Assembly (NCBI GenBank): GCA_020026375.1
Contig: JAHHQN010000025.1
Span: 1-33,593, forward strand
Direction: 5' to 3'
From: Alistipes sp.
GTDB lineage: Bacteria > Bacteroidota > Bacteroidia > Bacteroidales > Rikenellaceae
DNA length: 33,593 bases
The notes beneath the pieces are model-generated. The model worked only from the letters and a program-made list of their open reading frames with translations, was not told the origin of the DNA and did not search any database. Positions 1 through 9,276 of this stretch are shown piece by piece. The translations under genes were made by a program, and so were the position numbers. Numbering within the stretch: the stretch's first letter is position 1; the number at the start of each line of letters is the position of its first letter.

Positions 1-50
1 GCACGACACTCTTAATGTTGGGGTCCAGGGTTCGAGCCCCTGAGGGGGTA
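1..50 (+). tRNA. tRNA-Lys (anticodon CTT), 3' part only
   Basis: The window starts inside this tRNA. The anticodon stem is CGACA (4-8) with TGTTG (16-20), enclosing the 7-nt loop CTCTTAA, so the anticodon is CTT (11-13), reading the lysine codon AAG. The variable region is GGGTC (21-25). The T-arm is CAGGG, TTCGAGC loop, CCCTG (26-42). The 3' acceptor strand is AGGGGGT (43-49) with discriminator A50; CCA is not encoded. The 5' half lies outside the window, so the acceptor pairing cannot be checked. Confidence 0.88.
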
Positions 51-64
51 CAAAATTTACAAGT

Positions 65-104
65 AAAAGTCCTGAAAATTATTGTTTTCAGGACTTTTTT
101 TTAT
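65..104 (+). terminator. Rho-independent terminator after tRNA-Lys
   Basis: A perfect 14-bp inverted repeat (65-78 with 85-98) encloses a 6-nt loop and continues into a T-rich run (95-102). It lies 15 nt after the tRNA end and should terminate the tRNA transcript. The A-run at its start makes it potentially bidirectional, but no gene on the other strand is seen here. Confidence 0.85.
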
Positions 105-470
105 TTTCCCATACCTGGGGTTATGCTGCAAGGTGGTCGTCTGTATATGTTGTCCTGTTGTCGATGGTCTCGCTGTCGGCCGGCGGTATTTTCCCTCCAT
201 ATTCCCCTCCCGTCCCGGCATGATGACGGCATTTTCCTGCAATTTCCACCCTGATGTCGAGAGTCGAAGGCTGCGGGATAAAATCGTTTTTGAGAGTATT
301 TAATTCATTGGTTGTTAGGGTGCTGGATTTTTGTTGCAGCGTTTTTGGACGATTTTTGCATCGCATTTGGGCGTTCATTTCATTGATTTGGATTTTAGTG
401 TCGGCCGGTTGCGGAAAATGTACCTACTTTTACATTGTGAAATTTAACGAACCAAATAACCTTTTAACTT
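105..470. other. Intergenic region upstream of the PUL
   Basis: About 365 nt between the tRNA terminator and the first PUL gene. It is more AT-rich than the flanking genes. Short open frames here have no recognisable protein content or family resemblance. Apart from the weak promoter candidate near its right end, nothing else is seen. Confidence 0.6.
409..438 (+). promoter_or_regulatory. Possible Bacteroidota-type promoter for the PUL
   Basis: TTG (409-411) and TACATTGT (431-438) resemble the -33 TTTG and -7 TAnnTTTG elements of the primary sigma factor in Bacteroides, with 19 nt between them. The -7 match is imperfect. It would give a 5' leader of about 25-30 nt before the ATG at 471. In HTCS-controlled PULs the activator usually binds upstream of such a promoter; no operator repeat was recognised. 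Confidence 0.35.
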
Positions 471-2396
471 ATGAAAAAGATTTTATATCTGATGATGTTG
501 TTGGGAGCGACTCCGTTGTTTGCCGACAACTACTCGCTCCAGTCTCCGAACTCGAAGATTGAGGTCGGAGTCGAAGTCGGCAAACAGACCACCTTTACCG
601 TGGCTCTGAACGGCGAGACCATTCTTGACAAGTCACCGCTCTCCATGACATTCGACAACGGCGTGGTCATCGGACGCGACATGAAGGTCGTACGCGTGGA
701 GCGTGCTACGCAGCAGCGTGTGCTTCAGCCCGTGGTGAGGGTCAAGTCGGCAACCATCGACGACCATTACAATGAAATGGTATTGCATGCCGAGGACTAC
801 CGTCTGGAGTTCCGTGTCTATGATGACGGCGTCGCCTATCGTTTCCACACCGACTTCGACACCGATTTGAAGGTGTTGAGTGAGGAGGCCGATTTCACCT
901 TCTCGAAGGATTACGAGGTGTTGTTCCCCGAGGAGAAGAGCATGCTCTCGGCACAGCAGCCCATGTTCCTGCCCAGGAAGTTGTCGGAAATCAAGCCCGA
1001 CAAGTATTGCAGCACACCGATGTTGGTGAAACTTTCCGACAAGGCGCGCATGCTCATCAGCGAGTCCGATTTGGTGAGCTTCCCCGGCATGTACCTCAAG
1101 AAGCAGGGACGTAATGAGCTGTCGGCCCTCCATGCCGCCTATTGCGAACAGGAGGCTGCCCCCAGCCGTCAGGTATTCCCCATCAAGCGTGCCGACTATT
1201 TGGCCCGGGTGAAGGGTACACGCGACTATCCGTGGCGTGCGATGGTCATCGCCGAGAACGATGCCGACCTGATGATGAGCCAGCTGATTTACAAACTGGC
1301 CCCCGAAACCCGGGGCGATTTCTCGTGGGTGTGCCCCGGAAAGATTGCCTGGGACTGGTACAACGCGCTGATTCTCTATGGTGTCGATTTCAAGGCCGGC
1401 ATCAACAATCCCACCTATAAGTATTATATCGATTTCGCCTCGAAGTACGGTATCGAGTATGTGGTGCTCGACGACGGCTGGTCGGAGGAGATGGACGTGA
1501 CACGCACGGTGGCCGACATCGACATGGACGAGCTGACAGCCTATGCCGAAAAGAAGAACGTGGGTCTGATTCTGTGGGTGTCGTGGTCGGCTCTGCGCGA
1601 GAAGCTCGACGAGGCGCTCGACCTCTATGCCAAGTGGGGCATCAAGGGTATCAAGATGGACTTCATGAACCGTGACGACCAGTCGATGGTCGATTTCTAC
1701 AACGATGTAATCGTCAAGTGTGCCGACCGTCACCTGCTGGTTGACCTCCACGGACTCCACAAACCCACGGGTTGGATTCGCACCTATCCCCACGTCCTCT
1801 CGTCGGAGGGTGTCGCCGGATTGGAGAACCACAAGTGGAGCAGTGTCGTGACTCCCAAACACAATGTCACACTGCCCTTCACCCGCATGGTCGCCGGACC
1901 GATGGACTACACCCCTGGCGGAATGAGAAACCTCCACGAGAAGGACCACAAAATCTGGTTTGACCTTCCGGCCACCATCGGCACCCGTTGCCATCAGCTA
2001 GGTATGTATGTGATCTACGAAAGTCCGTTGCAGATGCTTGCCGAGTCGCCTTCGCGCTACTACCAGGAGGAGAAGTGTATGGAGTTCCTCAGCCGGGTAC
2101 CTGTCGTATGGGACGAGACGCGTGTGTTGGAGGCCTCGCTGGGCGAGTATGTAGTCGTGGCACGCCGTTCGGGCGACACCTGGTACATCGGCGGCATGGT
2201 CGGCGAGAAGGGACAGTCGTTCGATATTCCCCTCGACTTCATTCGTGGCAAGAAGACCCTCACCGAGTGGAAGGACGGAGTCAATGTCGACAAGTTCGCC
2301 GAGGACTTCTCATGCCATACCCGTACCGTCAAGCAGGGCGACACGCTGAAGGTGACCATGTACGACGGTGGCGGCTACGTGGCCATCATTCGCTAA
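471..2396 (+). CDS. GH97 family glycoside hydrolase, retaining type (alpha-galactosidase-like)
   Basis: The 641-residue secreted enzyme has a signal peptide (residues 1-18, ending LFA) and the GH97 layout: an N-terminal beta-sandwich (about 20-265), a TIM barrel (about 275-540) and a C-terminal beta domain. GH97 contains both inverting alpha-glucosidases (SusB) and retaining alpha-galactosidases. The barrel carries GIKMDFM with Asp397 where retaining members have their nucleophile, while SusB-type enzymes lack this Asp. Glu446 in SSEGVAG is the likely acid/base. It therefore probably removes alpha-linked galactose or a similar terminal sugar by retention in the periplasm. It is the first gene of the PUL, 41 nt before susC. 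The ATG at 471 gives a clean signal peptide. Family confidence is high; substrate is inferred. Confidence 0.9.
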   Translation: MKKILYLMMLLGATPLFADNYSLQSPNSKIEVGVEVGKQTTFTVALNGETILDKSPLSMTFDNGVVIGRDMKVVRVERATQQRVLQPVVRVKSATIDDHYNEMVLHAEDYRLEFRVYDDGVAYRFHTDFDTDLKVLSEEADFTFSKDYEVLFPEEKSMLSAQQPMFLPRKLSEIKPDKYCSTPMLVKLSDKARMLISESDLVSFPGMYLKKQGRNELSALHAAYCEQEAAPSRQVFPIKRADYLARVKGTRDYPWRAMVIAENDADLMMSQLIYKLAPETRGDFSWVCPGKIAWDWYNALILYGVDFKAGINNPTYKYYIDFASKYGIEYVVLDDGWSEEMDVTRTVADIDMDELTAYAEKKNVGLILWVSWSALREKLDEALDLYAKWGIKGIKMDFMNRDDQSMVDFYNDVIVKCADRHLLVDLHGLHKPTGWIRTYPHVLSSEGVAGLENHKWSSVVTPKHNVTLPFTRMVAGPMDYTPGGMRNLHEKDHKIWFDLPATIGTRCHQLGMYVIYESPLQMLAESPSRYYQEEKCMEFLSRVPVVWDETRVLEASLGEYVVVARRSGDTWYIGGMVGEKGQSFDIPLDFIRGKKTLTEWKDGVNVDKFAEDFSCHTRTVKQGDTLKVTMYDGGGYVAIIR

Positions 2397-2437
2397 CAAC
2401 CAAACTAAACCTAAACTAACCTAAAAAACCTAATATA

Positions 2438-5400
2438 ATGAGTAAAAAGTACATCTCAGTGGCCGTCTTGCTGGCGTTGCTGGCATTTGCGGCTCCGGTT
2501 CAAGCTCATGAGAGTGAACATGCGGCAGTGGTGGAACTGTCGCAACAGGAACAGGTGGCGAAGGGTACGGTGGTCGACAAGAAGACCGGCAGTACCATCA
2601 TCGGTGCCAGTGTGGTGGAGAAGGGAACCACCAATGGTGTGGCTACGGATATGGAGGGAAACTTCGCGCTTCAGGTAAATGAGGGTGCGGTCCTTCAGAT
2701 TTCGTTTTTCGGCTATCAGACAGTCGAAGTGGCCGCCGGCAGTGAGCTGGTTGTCGAACTGGTTGAAGATGTCCAGTCGCTCGACGAGGTGGTGGTCGTC
2801 GGTTACGGTGTGCAGAAGAAGGCCACGGTGACCGGTGCCGTCTCCTCGGTCAAGGGCAAGGATCTCAAGGTGGCCGGTAACTCCAACATCACCAACACCT
2901 TCGCCGGAAAACTTCCGGGTGTGATTGCCACCAACCGTTCGGGCGAGCCGGGCAACGACTACTCCACACTGCTTATCCGCGGTAAGGGTACGCTCAACGA
3001 CTGTTCGCCGCTGGTGGTCATCGACGGTGTGGCCAACCGTGGCGGTCTGGAGCGTCTGAACCCCAACGATATCGAGTCTATCAACGTGCTGAAAGATGCT
3101 TCTGCGGCGATTTACGGTGCGCAGGCGGCCAACGGTGTCATTCTGGTGACCACCAAGCGCGGTTCATCGGCCAACAAGAAGCCGGTGATTACCTACGACG
3201 GTAGCGTGACGCTGTCGCAGAATACCCGTACACCCAAGTTGCTCAACGCCTACGAATATATGGTGTGGGCCGACGAGATTTCGACATACAGAGGTCAGAC
3301 CCCTCTGTTCGAGAACATCAAGGGTGGTTATCTCGACGGCACCATCAACCGCGACCAGTACGGCGACACCGACTGGATGGACGTGGTCTTCAGCAAGGTG
3401 GCCTTGCAGACGCGTCACTCGCTGTCGGTCAGCGGAGCCACCGAGAAGGTGAAATATTATGTTTCGGGTGACTACTCCTACCAGCAGCCGCAGTATCGCA
3501 ATACGGTGTTCAACTATCAGACGGCACAGATTCGTTCGAATATCGATGCCAACATCACCGACAACTTCAAAATCGGTGTCGATTTGGCCGGCCGTCAGGA
3601 GAACCGCCACAATTCGCCTTACTCCACCGGCACCATTTTCTGGGAGGCGTTCATGGCCTATCCCTACCTCTACGACTACTATCCCAACGGACTCCCGGGT
3701 CCCGGTCTGGCCAATGGTAACAACCTGGCTATCCTGGTCAAGGGTAAGGACACCGGTTACGACAAGGTGAACGACTATTTCCTCGATTCGAAATTCTCGT
3801 TCGATTTGAAGATGCCGTGGATTACTCAGGGTCTCTCGCTGTCGGGATACGCCGCTTTCGACTTCCATTTCCGCAATGAGAAGATTCTGAACGACGTGTG
3901 GGATACTTATGACTACAACACCGACACCAAGTCCTATGACAAGAAGACGACCAACATGAACGGCAATCAGATCACGTTGAAGCAGTCTCATGACCACAAC
4001 ATCTCGAAAACCCTCCACTTCAAGCTCAATTACGACAGGGTCTTCGGCGACCACCATGTGGGTGCCTTTGTGGCCTACGAGCAGAACCGCTACGACGGTG
4101 AGCAGTTCTGGGGTTGGAGAGGTTTCTATATGACCAGCCAGCGCGACTATCTCGATTTCGGCGGCGACAAGGACAAGACCAACGGCGGTTCGGGTTATGT
4201 GTCGGCCCGTCAGAACATCTTCGGCCGTTTGAACTACTCCTACAAGGAGCGTTACATGTTCGAGTTCACGGTGCGTCACGACGGTTCGATGAACTTCGCG
4301 CCCAACCACCGTTGGGGTACCTTCCCCAGTGTGTCGGTGGCATGGCGTCTGTCGGAGGAGAACTTTATCCGCGACCATGCGGAATTTATCAACGACCTCA
4401 AGCTGCGTGCTTCGTGGGGCAAGTTGGGTAACGACCGTGTCTCTCCGTTCCAGTATCTCGACTCCTACGAGATGCAGAACGGTGCCGTTCTGGGCGATAC
4501 TCCCGGCATGAATGCCGGTATCGTTGCCGGAAAGGTGGGCAACCCCAACATCACATGGGAGAAGGTCGACTCGAAGAACATCGCCCTCGACGGTATGTTC
4601 TGGGACGGCAAGCTGGGCTTCACCCTGGAGTATTTCCACCAGAACCGTAAGGATATCCTCACCCCCAAGCAGGCTTCCGTACCCAGCTATTCGGGTCTGT
4701 CGCTTCCCGACCAGAACATCGGTGAGGTCAACAACCAGGGTGTCGAAATCATGCTCAGCCACCGCAGCCACATCGGCAGCGTGAACTACTTTGTGTCGGG
4801 TAACTTCACCTACACCAAGAACAAGATTGTCTATTTCGACGAGGCGGCCAACATTCCCCAGTGGCAGCGTCGCACGGGCGGTTCGCTCGATACCTGGCTG
4901 ATGTATAAGACCGACGGCATCTATCAGACGCAGGCCGAGGTGGATTCCACACCTCACCTTCCCGGTGCACAGCCCGGCGACATCAAGTATGTCGACATCG
5001 ACGGCGACGGATCGATTACCAGCAACGACCGTATCCGCAGCGAGTACGGCAATATTCCGCGCATCGTCTACGGCCTGTCGCTGGGTCTGGAGTGGAAGGG
5101 ACTGTCGTTCAGCATGATGTTCACCGGTCAGGGTCAGGCCTCGCAGATGATTGTGCCTTACTCCTACAACACCTACAAGGATTTCTACGACCATCGTTGG
5201 ATTTCTGCCGAGAAGACCCCTCACGCCACATTCCCCAGAGCCTTCAACAAGGACGACAAAATCAACACCAAGTGGAGCGATTTCTGGCTGTATAATGCTT
5301 CGTTCCTGCGTCTGAAGAACGTGGAGCTGTCCTACACGCTGCCTTCGCGCCTCACACGCAAGCTGGGTCTCAACAACGTGCGTCTGACACTGGCGGGCAA

Positions 5401-5518
5401 CAACCTCTTCACCGTGGACCACATCAAGTTCCAGGACCCCGAATCCGATGCCACCTCCACCGGACAGTATTATCCCCAGGCCCGCACCTATTCGTTCGGC
5501 GTGTCACTTAGTTTCTAA
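2438..5518 (+). CDS. SusC-like TonB-dependent outer-membrane transporter
   Basis: The 1026-residue protein has a signal peptide (1-23, ending VQA). It is followed by a carboxypeptidase-D regulatory-like beta domain (about 40-110, GTVVDKKTGSTIIGASV...), a TonB-box-like stretch with the SusC hallmark LDEVVVVGYG (about 113-123), a plug domain (about 120-230), and a long beta-barrel ending in ...YSFGVSLSF with the usual terminal Phe. SusC proteins form the barrel through which oligosaccharides captured by the paired SusD lid are imported with TonB energy. susD follows after 23 nt, so the two are certainly co-transcribed. Length and architecture are normal. The substrate cannot be read from the sequence. 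Confidence 0.96.
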   Translation: MSKKYISVAVLLALLAFAAPVQAHESEHAAVVELSQQEQVAKGTVVDKKTGSTIIGASVVEKGTTNGVATDMEGNFALQVNEGAVLQISFFGYQTVEVAAGSELVVELVEDVQSLDEVVVVGYGVQKKATVTGAVSSVKGKDLKVAGNSNITNTFAGKLPGVIATNRSGEPGNDYSTLLIRGKGTLNDCSPLVVIDGVANRGGLERLNPNDIESINVLKDASAAIYGAQAANGVILVTTKRGSSANKKPVITYDGSVTLSQNTRTPKLLNAYEYMVWADEISTYRGQTPLFENIKGGYLDGTINRDQYGDTDWMDVVFSKVALQTRHSLSVSGATEKVKYYVSGDYSYQQPQYRNTVFNYQTAQIRSNIDANITDNFKIGVDLAGRQENRHNSPYSTGTIFWEAFMAYPYLYDYYPNGLPGPGLANGNNLAILVKGKDTGYDKVNDYFLDSKFSFDLKMPWITQGLSLSGYAAFDFHFRNEKILNDVWDTYDYNTDTKSYDKKTTNMNGNQITLKQSHDHNISKTLHFKLNYDRVFGDHHVGAFVAYEQNRYDGEQFWGWRGFYMTSQRDYLDFGGDKDKTNGGSGYVSARQNIFGRLNYSYKERYMFEFTVRHDGSMNFAPNHRWGTFPSVSVAWRLSEENFIRDHAEFINDLKLRASWGKLGNDRVSPFQYLDSYEMQNGAVLGDTPGMNAGIVAGKVGNPNITWEKVDSKNIALDGMFWDGKLGFTLEYFHQNRKDILTPKQASVPSYSGLSLPDQNIGEVNNQGVEIMLSHRSHIGSVNYFVSGNFTYTKNKIVYFDEAANIPQWQRRTGGSLDTWLMYKTDGIYQTQAEVDSTPHLPGAQPGDIKYVDIDGDGSITSNDRIRSEYGNIPRIVYGLSLGLEWKGLSFSMMFTGQGQASQMIVPYSYNTYKDFYDHRWISAEKTPHATFPRAFNKDDKINTKWSDFWLYNASFLRLKNVELSYTLPSRLTRKLGLNNVRLTLAGNNLFTVDHIKFQDPESDATSTGQYYPQARTYSFGVSLSF

Positions 5519-5541
5519 TTAACCGATTAAGACCTAAAACC

Positions 5542-7194
5542 ATGAAACATATCAATATATTGAAGTCCCTCTGTCTGGGAGTGTTGCTCGGCGGCATGTC
5601 GTCGTGTGATTATCTCGATATCGAGCCTCAGGACCGTTTTACCGAGAATGACGTTTTCTCCAATCTGGGACTGACCAAGGCCTATGTGCAGAAACACTAT
5701 GTCCTGCCGCGCAACGGCTGGAACCAGCAGGCGTTGCGCTTCATCAGCGACGAGTCGATGAACAACTTCAGCTGGTACGATGCCTGGACCGTCAATGAGG
5801 GCGGTCTGACTCCCGACCAGCTGGGCGGTCTCGACATCTGGTCCGATTACTATGCCAACATCAAGAACTGCAATGTCTTCTTCGCCAATGCCGAGGCCCT
5901 GAATCAGATCGACAAGAAGGAACGCGATATCCTCATCGGCGAGATGACCTTCTTCCGTGCCTATTACTACATGGAGTTGATTAACCGTTTCGGCGGTGTG
6001 GTGCTGGCCACCGAGCCTTTTGCTCTCGACGACCCCACACTCTTCCGCGAGCGCGCTTCCTACGAGGAGTGTGTGGAGTTTGTGGCCGGTGAGTTCAAGA
6101 AGGCGGCCGATCTGCTGCCTGTGAAGTTCACGGGCGAGAACTACGGCCGTATTACCCGTGGTGCGGCACTGGCCATGCGCAGCCGTGTGCTGCTCTATGC
6201 CGCCAGCCCGTTGTGGAACCCCACCGACGACAAGACCAAATGGCAGGAGGCTTCCGATGCCGCCGCTGCGGTGTTCTCCGAGGAGATGGCCGGAGTCTAT
6301 TCGCTGGACCCCGACTACAAGGGACTCTTCCTCAATTCCCACAGCAGCGAAATCATCTATGCACGCCTCTACAACAGCGAGCATGGCCATCAGTTCGACT
6401 GGGAGAACACCCCCAACGGCTGGAGCGGCTATTCGGCTACCTGCGTCCTTCAGGAGATGGTCGACAGCTACGAGATGGAGGACGGCTCGATGCCCGACCC
6501 GTCGCTCTATGCCGCAGCCCGGGAGAATCCGTGGAAGAACCGTGATCCGCGTTTCTATGCGTCGATTGTCTGTGACGGTCAGCAGTTCCGCGACAATCAG
6601 GTCGATTTCTGGATCAACGAGGACGGCGTTTCGGGCGGTAAGGACAGCGAGTACGGCCGTGACAACTGGAACTACTCGAAGACCCACTACACCATTCGCA
6701 AGTTCATGGACGAGTCGATGTTGAAACCCTGGAGCGACAAGGGCAGCCACCCCTGGATCTACTGCCGTCTGGCCGAGATTTATCTCAACTATGCCGAGGC
6801 GCAGTTCCATCTGGGCAATGAGGCCGTGGCACGCGAATATGTCAACAAGATTCGTGAGCGCGCCCGTGGCGGCCGTGAGGGCATTCTGCCCGACGTGACC
6901 GAATCGGGTGAGGCACTGTTGGCGAAGATTCAGCACGAACGCAAAATCGAGATGGCCTTCGAGGAGCATCGTTTCTACGATGTCCGCCGCTGGAAGATTG
7001 CCGAGCAGACCGACAACGGCGATGTCCACGGAATCAAGATTGTGAAGAAGGCCGACGGCAGCAAGTCCTACGAGATTATCAAGGTGCAGAGCCGCAAGTT
7101 CGACGCTTCGATGCACTATCTGGTTCCCATTCCCAACTACGAAATCCGCAAGTGTCCGAAGTTGAATCAGAATCCCGGATATCCTCAGTTGTAG
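5542..7194 (+). CDS. SusD/RagB-like glycan-binding lipoprotein
   Basis: The 550-residue lipoprotein has a signal peptide ending at Cys22 (GGMSSC), followed by acidic DYLDIEP, typical of SusD N-termini. The SusD TPR-like body is recognisable, for example RAYYYMELINRFGGV and YLNYAEAQFHLGN. The C-terminal signature EEHRFYDVRRW is followed by LVPIPNYEI and a QNPGYPQL end. SusD sits on the cell surface as the lid of the SusC barrel and binds the glycan. It directly follows susC. No SusE/SusF-like surface binding protein follows; the next genes are enzymes. Only the family can be assigned, not the ligand. Confidence 0.95.
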   Translation: MKHINILKSLCLGVLLGGMSSCDYLDIEPQDRFTENDVFSNLGLTKAYVQKHYVLPRNGWNQQALRFISDESMNNFSWYDAWTVNEGGLTPDQLGGLDIWSDYYANIKNCNVFFANAEALNQIDKKERDILIGEMTFFRAYYYMELINRFGGVVLATEPFALDDPTLFRERASYEECVEFVAGEFKKAADLLPVKFTGENYGRITRGAALAMRSRVLLYAASPLWNPTDDKTKWQEASDAAAAVFSEEMAGVYSLDPDYKGLFLNSHSSEIIYARLYNSEHGHQFDWENTPNGWSGYSATCVLQEMVDSYEMEDGSMPDPSLYAAARENPWKNRDPRFYASIVCDGQQFRDNQVDFWINEDGVSGGKDSEYGRDNWNYSKTHYTIRKFMDESMLKPWSDKGSHPWIYCRLAEIYLNYAEAQFHLGNEAVAREYVNKIRERARGGREGILPDVTESGEALLAKIQHERKIEMAFEEHRFYDVRRWKIAEQTDNGDVHGIKIVKKADGSKSYEIIKVQSRKFDASMHYLVPIPNYEIRKCPKLNQNPGYPQL

Positions 7195-7209
7195 CAGAGT
7201 GTCATCATG

Positions 7210-7248
7210 AAAAATTCAGGGAGCGTTTTTTTTGCTCCCCGAATTTTT
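7210..7248 (+). terminator. Terminator-like hairpin after susD
   Basis: An inverted repeat AAAAATTCaGGGAGC (7210-7224) pairs with GCTCCCcGAATTTTT (7234-7248) and has a T-rich loop. The 3' arm ends in T5. It begins 16 nt after the susD stop. It could terminate or attenuate the susCD transcript, reducing expression of the downstream enzyme genes. Confidence 0.6.
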
Positions 7249-7250
7249 CG

Positions 7251-7258
7251 TAACTTTA
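7251..7258 (+). promoter_or_regulatory. Possible -7 element for the downstream enzyme genes
   Basis: TAACTTTA (7251-7258) matches seven of the eight positions of TAnnTTTG. A TTTG (7231-7234) lies upstream but only 16 nt away and inside the hairpin. If used, the 5' leader before ATG 7265 would be almost absent. Weak. Confidence 0.25.
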
Positions 7259-7264
7259 AGCATT

Positions 7265-9271
7265 ATGAAAATCAAGAATTTGATATTGTCGGCCGGCGCG
7301 CTGCTTCTGGGCGTCTCGGCGGCCTGTGCCGACTCCGATTTGCGATGGAAGCTGGGCGACGGCCACTCCATCGTCTGGGACATCGACAGTCGTCTGCCCC
7401 ATGAGGACCATATCGAGATGGCCGGCAAGCGTGTGGCCGTGGTGTTGCGCTACGGTGTGCGTGCCGACGGTTCGTTCTCGCTGAACAAGAGCATGGTGTG
7501 GCCCATGTTGCGCACCCTGCCCAACAATACCCACGCCAGCCTGATGCGCCGTTACGGCTGGTCGGTGCTCGATGCCGTCACGGTCAACGGCCGTGCTTTC
7601 ACCGGTGAACAGGTGCGCCGTATCCGTTTGGACGGTGTCTTGCAGGTGGAGAGCGACTTCGATTGGGGCTGGGCCGGAAGGTGCAGCCTCACCCGTCGCT
7701 ATTTCCCCTCTACGGAGCAGCCTGCGCTGATGGAGTCATACACCCTCACCAACACGGGCAAACGTGCGCTGGTGGTGGAGATTCCCCAAACGGCCACCGA
7801 CTGCATGACCAATCCCCGACAGGGCGTTGAGGGGGCTTACAGGGTCGAACTGCGCACCTCCAATGCCGGAATCTTCACCCTGAATCCCGGCGAGGAGCTT
7901 CATTTCGGTGCATCGGTTGCCGGTTATTCGGCCTCGCAGAAGAGTGCGGCTCTGGACGTGGAGCAGGAACTCGCTCTGCGTCGCGGTCAGGTGGAGGAGT
8001 GGATGTCGAATCTGGTGCTCGATACCCCCGACGATGTCATCGACCGCATGTTCGCCTTCTCGAAAATCCGCTCCTGTGAGAGCATCTATCAGACACAGGG
8101 CGGCCCGATGCACGGTCCGGGCGGCGAGTCCTATTACGCGGCCATCTGGGCCAACGACCAGGCCGAGTATGTCAACCCCTTCTTCCCCTACATGGGTTAC
8201 GACTACGGTTGTGCGTCGGCCTTGAATTCGTTCCGTCACTTCGCGCGTTTCATGAATGAGGAGTGGAAACCCATTCCGAGTTCCATTGTGGCCGAAGGTC
8301 TCGACATCTGGAACGGTGCCGGTGACCGTGGCGACGCCGCCATGATTGCCTATGGTGCTTCGCGTTATGCGTTGGCGCGCGGTTCGCGTGCCGAGGCCGA
8401 GGAGCTGTGGCCGCTGATTACCTGGTGTCTGGAGTATTGTCGTCTGAAAATCAACGACGGAGGTGTGGTGGCTTCCGATACCGACGAACTGGAAAACCGT
8501 TTCGAGTCGGGTGATGCCAACCTCTGCACTTCGTCGCTCTACTACGATGCGCTGATTTCGGCCGCTTGTTTGGCGCGCGAGCTGGGCCACGGTGCCGCCT
8601 GCGCCCGAAACTACCGTGAGCAGGCCGCAACCCTACGCCGTCAGATCGAGCGTTATTTCGGTGCCGATGTCGAGGACTATGCCACCTATGCCTACTACAA
8701 GGGAAATGATGTGCTGCGCTCGTGGATTTGCATTCCGCTGACGATGGGCATCGACGAACGCAAGGAGCAGACCATTGCGGCGCTCTTCTCGCCCCGTCTG
8801 TGGACGGAGAACGGCCTGCTCACACAGGCCGGCAGCGAGACCTTCTGGGACCGCTCCACGCTCTATGCCCTGCGCGGTGTCTATACCGTGGGCGAGACCG
8901 GGCAGGCCACCCGTTTCCTGAAGCGTTATTCGCGTACCCGACTGTTGGGCGAACATGTGCCTTACGCCATCGAAGCATGGCCGGAGGGCAACCAGCGTCA
9001 CCTCTCGGCCGAGAGCGGACTCTATGCCCGAATCATCACCGAGGGTATGCTGGGTATGCGTCCCGTGGGTCTGCGCAGCTTCACCCTCACGCCCCATGTG
9101 CCACAGGAGTGGGACTTCGTGTCGCTGAAGCATATCCGTGCCTTTGGTGCCGATTTCGACCTGCGTGTCGAGCGTCTGGACAACGGTAAACTGAAGGTGT
9201 TGTTCACCCATGAGGGCAAAACCCGCGAGCAGACCCTGCGCGAAGGTGAGACCCTTAATTTCAAACTCTGA
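7265..9271 (+). CDS. Secreted six-hairpin (alpha/alpha barrel) glycosidase-like protein
   Basis: ATG 7265 is preferred because it begins a normal signal peptide (MKIKNLILSAG...ACA); the open frame extends 33 nt upstream but only into the preceding hairpin. The mature protein (668 residues in total) has an N-terminal beta-sandwich (to about 240) and then helical-repeat sequence typical of six-hairpin glycosidases. Acidic motifs such as WANDQAEYVNPFFPY, GAGDRGDAAMIAYG and DTDELENRFESGDANL are candidates for catalytic residues. The C-terminal HLSAESGLYARIITEGMLG followed by LTPHVPQEW resembles the end of GH78/GH95-like folds. I cannot place it in a numbered GH family. It is in the PUL between susD and another enzyme-like gene that begins 5 nt after its stop, so it likely processes the imported glycan. 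Confidence 0.7.
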   Translation: MKIKNLILSAGALLLGVSAACADSDLRWKLGDGHSIVWDIDSRLPHEDHIEMAGKRVAVVLRYGVRADGSFSLNKSMVWPMLRTLPNNTHASLMRRYGWSVLDAVTVNGRAFTGEQVRRIRLDGVLQVESDFDWGWAGRCSLTRRYFPSTEQPALMESYTLTNTGKRALVVEIPQTATDCMTNPRQGVEGAYRVELRTSNAGIFTLNPGEELHFGASVAGYSASQKSAALDVEQELALRRGQVEEWMSNLVLDTPDDVIDRMFAFSKIRSCESIYQTQGGPMHGPGGESYYAAIWANDQAEYVNPFFPYMGYDYGCASALNSFRHFARFMNEEWKPIPSSIVAEGLDIWNGAGDRGDAAMIAYGASRYALARGSRAEAEELWPLITWCLEYCRLKINDGGVVASDTDELENRFESGDANLCTSSLYYDALISAACLARELGHGAACARNYREQAATLRRQIERYFGADVEDYATYAYYKGNDVLRSWICIPLTMGIDERKEQTIAALFSPRLWTENGLLTQAGSETFWDRSTLYALRGVYTVGETGQATRFLKRYSRTRLLGEHVPYAIEAWPEGNQRHLSAESGLYARIITEGMLGMRPVGLRSFTLTPHVPQEWDFVSLKHIRAFGADFDLRVERLDNGKLKVLFTHEGKTREQTLREGETLNFKL

Positions 9272-9276
9272 GAATC

